In this document: one piece after another, positions 41,879 to 50,331 of the stretch
How the letters are laid out: every line of letters starts with the position of its first letter
Position numbering within the stretch: the first letter of the stretch is position 1
Assembly (NCBI RefSeq): GCF_037482405.1
Contig: NZ_JBBHZZ010000005.1
Coordinates: 124,001 to 188,000 of the forward strand
Direction of reading: 5' to 3'
Source of the DNA: Pseudokineococcus marinus
GTDB lineage: Bacteria; Actinomycetota; Actinomycetes; Actinomycetales; Quadrisphaeraceae
Length of the DNA stretch: 64,000 nucleotides
Notes under the pieces: generated by a model
What the model saw: only the letters and a program-made list of their open reading frames with translations
Databases searched by the model: none
Told to the model about the DNA's origin: nothing
Position numbers and translations under genes: made by a program

Positions 41879-43033
41879 TCACACCGCCAGCGCGACGAGC
41901 GTCTGGTTGTGGCAGCCCGCGTAGCCGCTGGTGCGAGCGATCTCCCCGAAGCTGTGGGACACGGACGTCGCGCTGCCGCCGACCTCCCGCACGGACGCGA
42001 CCTCCGCGGCGACGCCCTCCTCGCCGAGCAGCTGCCGGCGCGCCACGCAGCTGAAGACGAGGAGCCCGGCCGGCGCGTGGTCGCCCAGGCCCCCGACCGC
42101 CTCGTCGCACGCGGTGCGGGCGGCCTGCAGCACCGAGCCCGTGTCGCCCTCCATGAGCCGGACGAGGCCGCCCTGCGGGACGGGCGTGACGAACTGGAGC
42201 GTGCGGTTCCGCAGGTCCGCCCCCACCACGACGCGCGCCTCCTCGCGGCGGCGGCGGGCCAGTCCCAGCGGGTGCAGCTGCGCGAAGGCGGCGAAGGCGC
42301 TGGCGTCGTAGTGGGCGGCCGACGGCGCGCTCAGGCGGGCGAGGTAGGCGTCGAGCGCCGGCTCGCCGTCCAGCGTCTGCACCTCCAGCCCCGTCGAGCC
42401 CGTGACGACGAGGGCGTCGCCCACGGGGCGCATGCCGTGGTGGGCGCCGACGCCGAAGGGTCGGTCGGAGGCGAGGACGGCCGCCACGACGCCGCCGCGG
42501 CGCACCTCACCGCCGTGCAGCAGCGCCGTGCGCTCCCGCCCGACGACCGCCGAGGAGCCGCCGCCGACGACGGGCACGGAGGGCCCGGCGACGTCGTAGA
42601 CCCCGCGGACCAGCTGGTCCTGGCTGTAGTCGAGCCCGTCGGGGAGCAGGAGGAGCAGGCGGTGCCTCCCGGCGACGTGCTCGAGCGCCCTGGCGACCTC
42701 GACGCCGCGGGCGCGCACGTCGGGGTCGCTGCTGGCGGCGGTGGCCGCACGCAGCCCCGACCCTCCGAGGGCGGTGACGACGACGTCCGTGGCCGGCCCC
42801 TCCGCGCCGAAGGCGTCCGTCGCGCTGCCGCCGAGGAGGGGCGCCTCCCCCGTCTCGGAGCGGACGCCGGCGAGCACCTCGGCGTGGTCGAGGTGGCCGG
42901 CGGACTGGACGACGACGAGGGCCGGCGCGCGGCCCGCCAGCGCGCGGCCGGCCGCCTCGGCGCCGGCGCGCCGCGCGCCCGCGGCGGCGCTCGCCTGGCT
43001 CGTCGCCATCCACCGGTCACCGGTCTCCCCCAT
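41879..43033 (-). CDS. FIST-domain sensory protein
   Basis: 384 residues with FIST_N (about 10-220) and FIST_C (about 225-370) domains, which bind small ligands such as amino acids in signal transduction. Text: ALVVVQSAGHLDHAEVLAGVRSET, LLGGSATDAFG, LLLLLPDGLDYSQDQLVRGVYDVAG, VPVVGGGSSAVVGRERTAL, GVGAHHGMRPVGDALVVT in FIST_N. NRTLQFVTPVPQGGLVRLMEG, LVFSCVARRQLLGEEGVAAEV and TSGYAGCHNQTLVALAV in FIST_C. The cysteines in FSCVARR and GYAGCHN match the family. ATG 43033 and ATG 43009 are both possible. First gene of a two-gene unit with a GGDEF-EAL enzyme. Confidence 0.88.
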   Translation of the reverse strand: MGETGDRWMATSQASAAAGARRAGAEAAGRALAGRAPALVVVQSAGHLDHAEVLAGVRSETGEAPLLGGSATDAFGAEGPATDVVVTALGGSGLRAATAASSDPDVRARGVEVARALEHVAGRHRLLLLLPDGLDYSQDQLVRGVYDVAGPSVPVVGGGSSAVVGRERTALLHGGEVRRGGVVAAVLASDRPFGVGAHHGMRPVGDALVVTGSTGLEVQTLDGEPALDAYLARLSAPSAAHYDASAFAAFAQLHPLGLARRRREEARVVVGADLRNRTLQFVTPVPQGGLVRLMEGDTGSVLQAARTACDEAVGGLGDHAPAGLLVFSCVARRQLLGEEGVAAEVASVREVGGSATSVSHSFGEIARTSGYAGCHNQTLVALAV

Positions 43034-43194
43034 GCGTGGTCCGTCGTCCGGGTCCCTCCCCCGCTTGAGGAGACCCGGCGCGGGCGCGCCCGAGATCATC
43101 CACGCGGACGTGCGCGGCCGGGCCGACGGCGCGGCGGGGCGGGGCCCAGGTGGGAGACCCGGCAGCAGCACGGTGGACCGCCGCGACGACCTCC

Positions 43195-43200
43195 TAGCCT
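43195..43200 (+). promoter_or_regulatory. -10 box, potassium channel gene
   Basis: TAGCCT with 8 nt to ATG 43209. Confidence 0.45.
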
Positions 43201-43208
43201 CTGGCCCC

Positions 43209-43991
43209 ATGGCGGGCCTGCAGGACGACGCGCGGCGGCGCCGCTGGGAGCGGCGGGCCGAGTGGCCCCTCACCGCGGCGGCGCTGCTCTACCTCGTCGC
43301 CTACGCGGTGCCGATCCTCGAGCCGGGCCTCGCCCCGGCCTGGGCCACGACGGCGCACGTCGCCGGGTGGCTGCTGTGGGCCGTCTTCGCCGTCGACCTC
43401 GCCGTGCGCCTCGTGCTCAGCGAGGACCGGTGGGGCTTCCTGCGGGGCCACCCCCTCGACGTCGCCGTCGTCGTCCTGCCGCTGCTGCGGCCGCTGCGCC
43501 TGCTGCGCCTCGTCACCCTGCTGTCGGTGCTCAACCGCCACGCCGCCGACAGCCTCCGAGGACGGGTGGCGGTCTACGTCGGCGGCGCCACCGTCCTCGT
43601 CGTCGTGGTGGCGGGCCTCGCCGTCCTCGACGCGGAGCGGGGCGCGCCGGGAGCCCTCATCGAGACCTACCCCGACGCCGTGTGGTGGGCGGTGACGACC
43701 ATCTCCACCGTCGGCTACGGCGACCTGTACCCCGTGACGGACGGCGGGCGGGCCGTCGCCGTGGGCCTCATGGTCGCCGGCGTGGCGCTCCTCGGGACCG
43801 TGACGGCCTCCCTCGCCTCCTGGCTCATCGACCGCGTGCGCGACGTCGAGGCGGAGCAGCAGGCGGCCACCCGCGGCGACGTCCACGCCCTCCAGGCGGA
43901 GGTCGCCGCGCTGCGCGAGGAGCTCGCCGCCCGGGCGTCGAGCGGGCTCGAGAGCGCGGGCCCGGTCGCACCGGGACCGGAGCGCGAGTGA
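43209..43991 (+). CDS. Voltage-gated-type potassium channel
   Basis: 260 residues, six-helix channel layout. S1-S3 region: LTAAALLYLVAYAVPIL, VAGWLLWAVFAVDLAVRLVLS. S4-like arginines appear in LLRPLRLLRLVTLLSVLNR. The pore loop and filter are DAVWWAVTTISTVGYGDLYPV (TVGYGD), followed by S6 (AVAVGLMVAGVALLGTVTASLASWL). A coiled-coil tail (VRDVEAEQQAATRGDVHALQAEVAALREEL) probably drives tetramer assembly. No RCK domain. ATG 43209 fits the TAGCCT box. It is divergent from the FIST operon. Confidence 0.9.
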   Translation: MAGLQDDARRRRWERRAEWPLTAAALLYLVAYAVPILEPGLAPAWATTAHVAGWLLWAVFAVDLAVRLVLSEDRWGFLRGHPLDVAVVVLPLLRPLRLLRLVTLLSVLNRHAADSLRGRVAVYVGGATVLVVVVAGLAVLDAERGAPGALIETYPDAVWWAVTTISTVGYGDLYPVTDGGRAVAVGLMVAGVALLGTVTASLASWLIDRVRDVEAEQQAATRGDVHALQAEVAALREELAARASSGLESAGPVAPGPERE

Positions 43992-44187
43992 GGGCCCAGT
44001 CAGGGGCCAGTCAGGGGGCCCGGTCAGAAGGCGCGGGCAGGAGCGCGGCCCGAGGTGGGGCGGCCCGCGGGAGGCGGCTTCGCGGCCGCGGTCCCGGCGG
44101 GTGGCTGCCGCGCCGTCGCGCACCCGACCGGCCGAGCGGCGTCACCCGCGGGGCCGTCGGCCGTTCGTCGGACCGGCGCGGTCGGCC
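43992..44187. other. Intergenic, no supported gene
   Basis: About 200 bp after the channel gene. It begins with the direct repeat CCAGTCAGGG / CCAGTCAGGGG and otherwise shows only GC-rich sequence. No conserved frame or RNA was recognised. Confidence 0.4.
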
Positions 44188-44193
44188 GATGGT
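44188..44193 (+). promoter_or_regulatory. Candidate -10 box, 54-residue Cys protein
   Basis: GATGGT with 6 nt to GTG 44200; weaker than the TA-starting boxes but same spacing. Confidence 0.3.
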
Positions 44194-44199
44194 TGAAGC

Positions 44200-44364
44200 G
44201 TGGAGGACACGGGGGGATGCGGGTGCGCGCGGGAGTACGCGGCGCGCTACCCGGGGATGACGGAGGGCGAGCTCGCCCTCGTGCACGCACCGGTGTGCCC
44301 GGTGCGGCTGCAGCGGCTCGAGGGCCGCCGGAGGCGCGACGTGCGCCGGCGCCCCCGCCGCTGA
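44200..44364 (+). CDS. 54-residue Cys-containing small protein
   Basis: Short frame from GTG 44200 to TGA 44362-44364. Product begins VEDTGGCGCAREYAARYPGM, continues TEGELALVHAPVCPVRL and ends in a strongly basic tail (GRRRRDVRRRPRR). Three cysteines (7, 9, 33) plus His29 could bind a metal. The composition (mixed acidic, basic and hydrophobic residues in a sensible helix-like order) looks coding, unlike the other frames here. The 6-nt spacing from a GATGGT box matches the leaderless pattern. No family recognised; the basic tail might bind nucleic acid (speculation). Confidence 0.5.
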   Translation: MEDTGGCGCAREYAARYPGMTEGELALVHAPVCPVRLQRLEGRRRRDVRRRPRR

Positions 44365-44497
44365 CCGCAGACCGCTGACCGCTGACCGCGCCCCGGCCGC
44401 TGACCCGGAGGAGCAGCGCCGGCCGGTCGTGCCGCTGCGCGCGCCGTCGCGCACGATGGTCCTGGGTCGCCGCCGGGCGGCGGAGGGCGGTGGGCAG

Positions 44498-45745
44498 GTG
44501 GAGGTCGTCGTCGTCGGCGCGGGCGTCGGAGGGCTCGCCGCGGCGCGGGGCCTGCACCGCGACGGCCACGCCGTGGTCGTGCTCGAGGAGGCGCCGGCGG
44601 TCCGCGCCAGCGGGGGCGCGGTGACGCTGTGGCCGGGGGCGACGGCCGTCCTCGCCGACCTCGACGTCGACGCCGAGCGGCTGGGCCGGCGCCTCACGCG
44701 CATGGAGCGCCGCTCGCCGGACGGTCGTCCGCTGCTGTCGCTCGACCTGCGGGCGGCCGGCGGGGCCGTCGTCACCGTGCCGCGCGGCCACCTCGTCGAC
44801 GCCCTCGCCGAGGGCGCGACGGGCTCGCTCGTGCGGACCGGCGCCCGGTGCACAGGGCTCGCCGAGGGCGCTGAGGACGAGGACGGAGACGGCGGGGCGC
44901 GCCCGGCCGTGCTGCTCGAGGGCGGCGGGCGTGCGGAGGCGGACGTGGTGGTCGGCGCGGACGGCGCACGCAGCGCCGTCCGCGCGGCGCTGCACGGCGA
45001 CGCGCTGCGTCCCACGGGGGCGACGACGTGGCAGCTGCCGCCCCTGCCCACCGGGACCGCCCTCGACGACGGGGACACCTGCCTCCTGCTCGTCGGGCGG
45101 GCCGGGATGCTCGGGGTCAACCCCTGCGGCGACGGCCTGGTGCAGGTGTGGTGGGACGTCCGCCGGACGCCGGCTTCCGGCGCGGGCGAGGAGCGCGCGG
45201 GCGGAGCACCCCACGACGACCCCGAGGAGCCGGCGCGCCTGCTGCGCCGCCTCTTCGGCGGCTGGCGCGCGCCCGAGGCGCGTGCGGCCCTGGCTCTCCT
45301 GGACGACCCGCGAGCGCGGCTGACCGCCTACGAGCGAGGCACCTACCGGGTCCACCGCCCGTGGGGCCGTGGGCGCGCCACCCTGCTCGGGGACGCGGCC
45401 CACGCCGTCCCGCCCGCCCTCGCGCAGGGCACCAACCAGGCCCTCGAGGACGCCGCCGCCCTCGCCCGCGCGCTGCGCCGACCCAGGGCGGCGGCCGACC
45501 CGGCGGCGGCGCTGCGCGCCTACGAGCGCGCCAGCCACCCCCGCACGGCGCTCGTCTCCGAGGCGTCGCGGCGCGAGCCCACCGGCCGGGTCCTGCCCGA
45601 GGCGCTCCTCCGCGCCGTCCCCGACCGCGCCGCCACCGCGCTCCTGCGGGGCTGGCTGCGGGCCACCAGCGACCGCACGACGGGCCAGCGGACAGCGGGC
45701 CAGCGGACAGCGGGCCGGCGGACGGCGGACGACCGGGCGGCGTGA
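44498..45745 (+). CDS. FAD-dependent monooxygenase (PHBH-like)
   Basis: About 415 residues of the aromatic-ring hydroxylase superfamily. FAD loop VVVVGAGVGGLAAARGLHRDGHAVVVLEE (GxGxxG), ASGGAVTLWPGA, VTVPRGHLVDAL, the DG motif VVVGADGARSAVRAAL and the second FAD motif RATLLGDAAHAVPPALAQGTNQALEDAAALARAL. It probably hydroxylates an aromatic or polyketide-like substrate with NAD(P)H and O2. The C-terminus carries a degenerate tandem (GQRTAGQRTAGRRTAD) from a 15-bp DNA repeat. GTG 44498 starts right at the Rossmann strand; ATG 44456 would add 14 residues. Substrate unknown. Confidence 0.85.
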   Translation: MEVVVVGAGVGGLAAARGLHRDGHAVVVLEEAPAVRASGGAVTLWPGATAVLADLDVDAERLGRRLTRMERRSPDGRPLLSLDLRAAGGAVVTVPRGHLVDALAEGATGSLVRTGARCTGLAEGAEDEDGDGGARPAVLLEGGGRAEADVVVGADGARSAVRAALHGDALRPTGATTWQLPPLPTGTALDDGDTCLLLVGRAGMLGVNPCGDGLVQVWWDVRRTPASGAGEERAGGAPHDDPEEPARLLRRLFGGWRAPEARAALALLDDPRARLTAYERGTYRVHRPWGRGRATLLGDAAHAVPPALAQGTNQALEDAAALARALRRPRAAADPAAALRAYERASHPRTALVSEASRREPTGRVLPEALLRAVPDRAATALLRGWLRATSDRTTGQRTAGQRTAGRRTADDRAA

Positions 45746-45767
45746 GGGCGCGACGTCGGGCGGCGCC

Positions 45768-46613
45768 TCAGGGGGCGGGGACGAGCGAGACCGTCTCCCC
45801 GCGCTGGACGAGGCGCAGCTCGCCGGGCAGGCGGCGGCGCCGCCACTCGTCGACGAAGTGCCCGAGCGAGGAGCGGAAGACCGTGTAGTCGTCGTAGTGC
45901 ACGGGGACGGTGACGCCGGGCGCGAGCATCTGGACGACGTCGGCGCCCTGGCGGGCGTCCATCGTCACGAGCAGCCCGAGCACGCGCGTGCCGCCCAGGT
46001 GGAGGACGGCCGCGTCGAGCGGTCCGTGGCGCTCGACGACCTCGTGCAGGAAGGGCCGACGGAGGGTGTCGCCGCTGACCCAGAGCCGGTGGACGAGCGC
46101 GGGCTCCGCGCCGCCCTCGCCGTGGAGGAGCTCGTAGACGGTGCCCATGACCTCGGGCAGGACCCGTGCCACCGGCCCCGGCCCGTGCGTGCCCGGCGTC
46201 GAGGTGATGCGCAGCGTCCAGGCGTCGCGCCGCAGCACGGTCGTCTCCCACGTCGCCAGCCCGCGCGCCGCGGAGAAGCCCCAGCGCTGCAGGCGCTCGG
46301 CGGCCTGCCCGGTGGTGAGGACGGGCAGCTCGCGCGCGAGACCGCGCCGGGCGACCCGGTCGAAGTGGTCACCGTGGAGGTGGCTGAGCACGACGCCGTC
46401 GAGCGCGGGCAGCTCGTCGACCCTCATCGCCGGCTCGGACAGGCGCTTGCTGACGAGCCCGTACCCGAGCCAGGCGCGCTGGCCGCGGTGGAGGAAGTTC
46501 GGGTCCGTCAGCAGCGTGAAGGGTCCCAGCCGCAGGACGGCCGTCGCCGTCCCGACGAAGTGGGCGGTCGCGACCGGCGCCGCCCCGCGCGGGTCGGGGT
46601 CGGAGGTCGTCAC
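45768..46613 (-). CDS. MBL-fold metallo-hydrolase
   Basis: 281 residues. The zinc motif is VVLSHLHGDHFDRVARRG (HxHxDH), with TSTPGTHGPGPVARVLPEV and LWVSGDT as further ligands, and a final HYDDYTVF block, as in UlaG/NAPE-PLD-like MBL hydrolases. TAHFVGTATAVLRLGPFTLLTDPNF is the typical start of this subgroup. GTG 46613 has GGGGAGG 8 nt upstream. Cytoplasmic; could act on a phosphodiester, lactone or N-acyl compound. It converges with the monooxygenase gene. Confidence 0.85.
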   Translation of the reverse strand: MTTSDPDPRGAAPVATAHFVGTATAVLRLGPFTLLTDPNFLHRGQRAWLGYGLVSKRLSEPAMRVDELPALDGVVLSHLHGDHFDRVARRGLARELPVLTTGQAAERLQRWGFSAARGLATWETTVLRRDAWTLRITSTPGTHGPGPVARVLPEVMGTVYELLHGEGGAEPALVHRLWVSGDTLRRPFLHEVVERHGPLDAAVLHLGGTRVLGLLVTMDARQGADVVQMLAPGVTVPVHYDDYTVFRSSLGHFVDEWRRRRLPGELRLVQRGETVSLVPAP

Positions 46614-46894
46614 CGTCGGACCTCCCCGCCGCGGCCCGCCGGGACCGGGGCACCGGCTCGCCCCCCGTCGTGCCGGGCGTCTGCGGTGCCGTGCCGTCGC
46701 GCAGCCATCTGGGTGCTCCTCGCGGGCGCACGGGACGCGCCGCCGTCTCCAGCGCTGATCCCGTCGGACGGCCCACGGTGCGCCCGCGGGGCGGACCCGG
46801 CAAGCGGACCCGCCCCGCGGCGCCCCCCGCTGCGCCTCCGTGGCGCCCCGTGGCGCCTCCGTGACGCCTCCGTGGCGCCCCGACGCGGGCCGGC
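46614..46894. other. Intergenic with short tandem repeats
   Basis: No gene supported. 46832-46882 holds five degenerate copies of a 10-11 bp unit (TGGCGCCTCCG/TGGCGCCCCG). 46785-46826 has a loose GC-rich inverted repeat. Confidence 0.5.
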
Positions 46895-48712
46895 TCAGCG
46901 CGCGCCGGTGAGCACCGCGGTGCGCGTCAGCGCCTCGCGGGCCACGGCGCCGTCGGCCGCGAGCAGGGCGCGCGCGCCGGCTCCCGGCGCGGGCGGGGGG
47001 AAGGCCGGGACGTCCTGGTCGCAGACGGTCCCGCTCGGCGGCGCCTCGACGTCGACCAGGTAGCGCGTCACCAGCGCGTCCGCGCAGGAGCTGACGCCGA
47101 GCGTCGTGTGGCCGACGCCCTCCACGGTGAGCAGCCGGCCGTCGGGGAAGGACGCGGCGTAGGGCGCCGTGAAGGCGTAGGCCGTCGCCGGGTCGAAGCG
47201 GGTCCCGGCGACGAGCACGGGCACCGGCGTCTCCTGCTCCCAGGGCCCGAGGTAGGCGTCGGGGTCCTCGGCGCCCAGGCCCTCGCACTGCAGGCCCACC
47301 CAGGCGCGGTAGGGCCCGAAGTGAGGGGCGACGTCCTCCTGCGCCGCCGCGATCGCCGCGTAGGCGGAGCGGCGGCCCGGGCGCGCCGTCTCGGCGCAGA
47401 GGCTCGCCAGGTTGCCGCCGAGGGACGCGTACTCCTCCCCCACCCGGGCGCCGGGCGCGGGGGGGGCCCCCGCGGGCGCGAGCAGGCCCGCGCCGGCCAG
47501 CGCCCCGAGCACCTCGCCGGCGCGCACGAGCGCCCGCTCACGCGTCGCCCCCGTCGTCGTCACCTGCTGCAGCACGGCCACCTCCGCGAGCAGCTGGTCG
47601 GCGAGAGGGAAGGTGGTGGGGCTGTAGAGCAGGGGGAAGAGGCTCGCGACGGTCGTCGCGTAGTCCAGGACCACGGGCTCGGCCCCGGGGACGGGCACGA
47701 CGAGCGGCTCGGCGCGCAGGCCGGTGAGGGCCTGCTCGGCGACGTCGGCCGGGTCGCCCAGCGAGGCGAGCAGGCAGGAGCCGGGCCCGGCCTCGGCGCA
47801 CAGCCGCAGGAGCTCGGCGAAGGTCTGGCTGGCGGCGACGCCCTGACCGGTGCGGACGCCGACCGACAGCGGGTCGCGCCCGCTCGGGTCGCCCACCCAG
47901 GCCGCGGGGTCGAGGGTCCCGTCGATGAAGAGCGCGCGCGCCCGGGTCGGGAACAGCGCCGCGTAGGTGGCGCCGAGGACCGAGCCGTAGCTGTAGCCCG
48001 CGTAGGTGAGCCCCTCGTCGCCGACCGCCTGCCGCAGGAGGTCCATGTCGCGCGCCACGTTGGCCGTCGAGGAGGAGTCGAGGCGCTCGCCCGCCGTCAC
48101 GCCGCAGCGCGTCGACAGGCGCGCGTTCGCGCCGAGGTAGGGCGCCACCTCGGCCTCCGTGACGGGGAAGGCGGTGGGCGGCAGGCCGAGGAGGAAGTCC
48201 TCCTCCGCCTGCGCCGTGCGGAAGCAGGTCGCCGGCGTCGACCGGGCGACGCCGCGCGGGTCGAACCCGAGGACGTCGAAGCGGGCGCGCACCTCGGGCG
48301 AGTAGGCCACCTGCGCGGCCTGCTGGACGAAGTCGACGCCGGAGCCTCCCGGCCCGCCGGGGTTCGTGAAGAGGGTGCCGATGCGCCCCGCGGGGTCGGA
48401 GGCCGGCAGCTTCGTCAGGGCGATGCTGCTCGTGGGCCCCTGGGGCCGGTCGTAGTCCTCGGGCACCTCGGCCCGCGCGCAGAGGAAGGGCTCGAGACCA
48501 GGACCGCAGGGCTGCCAGTCCAGCTCGGGGACGGGGGCGCTCACGCCGCCGGTGCTCAGGTCCGCGGCCGCCGCGGGAGCCGCGGCCACCGGCGCACGGC
48601 CGGGGGCGGCTGCCGCCGACGGCAGCGTCGTCGTCAGCAGGGCGGCGGCGAGGGCGGCGGCAGCGCCCCGACGAGCGGTGGGGCGAGTGGTGCGGCGAGG
48701 GGTGGGGGCCAC
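46895..48712 (-). CDS. Secreted alpha/beta-hydrolase peptidase (TAP-like, tripeptidyl aminopeptidase type)
   Basis: 605 residues. Basic head and signal peptide (RRGAAAALAAALLTTTLPSAAAA), then an S33-type fold. WQPCGPGLEPFLCARAEVPEDYD, the oxyanion region TLFTNPGGPGGSGVDFV and FDVLGFDPRGVARSTPATC come first. The nucleophile is in LTYAGYSYGSVLGATYAALFP (GxSxG). The TAP-like C-terminal domain has PVPVLVAGTRFDPATAYAF (Asp) and VEGVGHTTLGVSSCADALVTRYL (His). It resembles secreted Streptomyces aminopeptidases that trim peptides outside the cell. GTG 48712 has GGAGGA upstream. Cysteine pairs (CGPGLEPFLC and others) fit an exported protein. Confidence 0.88.
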   Translation of the reverse strand: MAPTPRRTTRPTARRGAAAALAAALLTTTLPSAAAAPGRAPVAAAPAAAADLSTGGVSAPVPELDWQPCGPGLEPFLCARAEVPEDYDRPQGPTSSIALTKLPASDPAGRIGTLFTNPGGPGGSGVDFVQQAAQVAYSPEVRARFDVLGFDPRGVARSTPATCFRTAQAEEDFLLGLPPTAFPVTEAEVAPYLGANARLSTRCGVTAGERLDSSSTANVARDMDLLRQAVGDEGLTYAGYSYGSVLGATYAALFPTRARALFIDGTLDPAAWVGDPSGRDPLSVGVRTGQGVAASQTFAELLRLCAEAGPGSCLLASLGDPADVAEQALTGLRAEPLVVPVPGAEPVVLDYATTVASLFPLLYSPTTFPLADQLLAEVAVLQQVTTTGATRERALVRAGEVLGALAGAGLLAPAGAPPAPGARVGEEYASLGGNLASLCAETARPGRRSAYAAIAAAQEDVAPHFGPYRAWVGLQCEGLGAEDPDAYLGPWEQETPVPVLVAGTRFDPATAYAFTAPYAASFPDGRLLTVEGVGHTTLGVSSCADALVTRYLVDVEAPPSGTVCDQDVPAFPPPAPGAGARALLAADGAVAREALTRTAVLTGAR

Positions 48713-48833
48713 GTCCGGTCCTCCGGGTCGGTCGACACCGGACGGGCCGCCCGGCACCCGAGGACGCTAGGAGGCCCGACCTGCCCGGTGCGTCCGCCGA
48801 CGGGCGGATCGTCGTGCTCCCCCGAGCGGCCGA

Positions 48834-48869
48834 CCCCGGCCGGGCGGGAGGGGGTCCGCCCGGCCGGGG
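48834..48869 (-). terminator. Perfect 14-bp hairpin terminator
   Basis: Arms 48834-48847 and 48856-48869 are perfect complements around an 8-nt loop, 6 nt downstream of the small membrane protein gene stop. Confidence 0.75.
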
Positions 48870-48875
48870 AGCGCC

Positions 48876-49052
48876 TCAGCGGTGCGGGCCCGCCGGCGAG
48901 GCGAGCAGGCGGGCGCCGCGGACGGCGTCGCGCGCCAGGTCACCGGTGCCCGCGTGCGCGAGCGGCACGCGGAGGCGGCGCGGCACGGCCTGGCGGCCGA
49001 GGGCGACGACCCAGGCGGCGAGGGCCAGCAGCAGGAAGAAGGTGAAGGTCAT
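48876..49052 (-). CDS. 58-residue single-helix membrane protein
   Basis: Starts ATG 49052 with GAGGAGG 7 nt upstream; product MTFTFFLLLALAAWVVALG is one membrane helix, followed by a basic tail (RQAVPRRLRVPL) and GTGDLARDAVRGARLLASP. A strong SD site, a sensible helix plus positive-inside tail and a terminator 6 nt after the stop all support a real gene. It is divergent from the LysR regulator, which may control it. Not recognised as a named family. Confidence 0.65.
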   Translation of the reverse strand: MTFTFFLLLALAAWVVALGRQAVPRRLRVPLAHAGTGDLARDAVRGARLLASPAGPHR

Positions 49053-49266
49053 GAGGGCTCCTCCTCGGAGGTCGTCGGGATGCGCGAACGGCTGCCGCGC
49101 ACGGCGTCCCGGCGTGCGGGACGGCGACCACCACGCGCCGGCGCGGGCGTGGACCACCTCGGCGCGCCGTCGCAGGAACCAGTGTGCGCGTCTTCAACCC
49201 TCCCGTCCAGCGACCCTGTCCGAGCGGTACCGTTCACCTCCACTGACCGTTCCGAGGAGGCGCACC

Positions 49267-50169
49267 GTGCTCGACGTCCACCGGCTCCGCCTGCTCCACG
49301 AGCTCGACCGCCGCGGCACCCTCGCCGAGGTCGCCGCCGCCCTCGGCTACAGCAGGTCCGCTGTCTCGCAGCAGCTCTCGCAGCTCCAGCGCGAGGCCGG
49401 GGCCCAGCTGCTCGAGCCGGCCGGCCGACGCGTGCGGCTCACCGCGGCGGGCCGGGTGCTCGTGGGCCACGCGGACGCCGTCCTGGCCCAGCTCGAGCAG
49501 GCGGAGGCCGACCTCGCCGCCCTCGGGTCCACGGCGCGCGGCACCCTGCGGGTCGCCGCCTTCGCCTCCGTCCTGCTCTCGCTCGTGCCCGACGCGCTCA
49601 CCTGGCTGGCCGAGCACCACCCCGACCTGCGCGTCGAGCTGGTCGAGCAGGAGCCCGCACCGGCGCTGTCGGCCCTCACCGCGCACGACGCCGACCTGGT
49701 CCTCGGCGAGGAGTACCCCGGCTCGCCGACCGCGCGCTCGCCGGGCGTCGACCTCGAGGACCTCCTGCACGACGAGTTCCGCCTCGCCGTGCCGCTCGAG
49801 GGCCCGCTGGCCGGCCGGGGCCACCGCCTGGAGGACCACGCGGACGTCCCGTGGGTCATGGAGCCGCCGCGCCTGGACCCGGGCCGCTGGGCGCTCGCCC
49901 GCTGCCGCGAGGCGGGCTTCGAGCCCGACGTGCGGATCGTCACGAGCGACGTCCTCCTGCACGCCCACCTCGTGGCCTCCGGCCACGCGGCGGCCCTCGT
50001 GCCGGACCTCGTCCGCGCCGGGAGGACGCCCGGCGTCGTCCTCCACCGCCTGCCGGAGCGCCCGCGGCGCCGACTCTTCACCGCCGTGCGACGAGGCGCC
50101 GCCACGAGCCCGGGGGTCCGGGCGCTGCGCGAGAGCCTGCGCGTCGCCGTCGACGCGGCCGGCGCCTGA
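49267..50169 (+). CDS. LysR-family transcriptional regulator
   Basis: 300 residues. N-terminal winged helix: LDVHRLRLLHELDRRGTLAEVAAALGYSRSAVSQQLSQLQREAGAQLLE, then RRVRLTAAGRVLVGHA. The linker helix and the effector domain (TLRVAAFASVLLSLVPDALTWLAEHHPDLRVELVEQEP) follow; VTSDVLLHAHLVASGHAAALVPDLV belongs to the second lobe. GTG 49267 has GAGGAGG 6 nt upstream, and TACCGT at 49228-49233 is a plausible -10. LysR proteins usually control the divergent neighbour, here the small membrane protein gene. Effector unknown. Confidence 0.9.
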   Translation: MLDVHRLRLLHELDRRGTLAEVAAALGYSRSAVSQQLSQLQREAGAQLLEPAGRRVRLTAAGRVLVGHADAVLAQLEQAEADLAALGSTARGTLRVAAFASVLLSLVPDALTWLAEHHPDLRVELVEQEPAPALSALTAHDADLVLGEEYPGSPTARSPGVDLEDLLHDEFRLAVPLEGPLAGRGHRLEDHADVPWVMEPPRLDPGRWALARCREAGFEPDVRIVTSDVLLHAHLVASGHAAALVPDLVRAGRTPGVVLHRLPERPRRRLFTAVRRGAATSPGVRALRESLRVAVDAAGA

Positions 50170-50187
50170 CCCGCGCCGGCCCCTCCC

Positions 50188-50298
50188 GAGGGCGAGCCGG
50201 CGACGACTCGCCCCTCGCGCGCCCCTCCCCGGGCGAACGGGCGACGACTCGCCCCCGTCAGACGCCCCCGTCGAGGGCGAGCCGGGGGCGACTCGTCC
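50188..50298. repeat. Three palindromic intergenic repeats
   Basis: Copies at 50188-50216, 50231-50254 and 50273-50298, each of the form GGGCGAG-n10-CTCGCCC or close to it, spaced about 42 bp apart between the LysR gene and yaaA. Confidence 0.65.
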
Positions 50299-50319
50299 GG
50301 GAGGGGCGACGGCGGTCCG

Positions 50320-50325
50320 TAGGCT
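50320..50325 (+). promoter_or_regulatory. -10 box, leaderless yaaA
   Basis: TAGGCT with 6 nt to GTG 50332. Confidence 0.5.
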
Positions 50326-50331
50326 CCGGCC

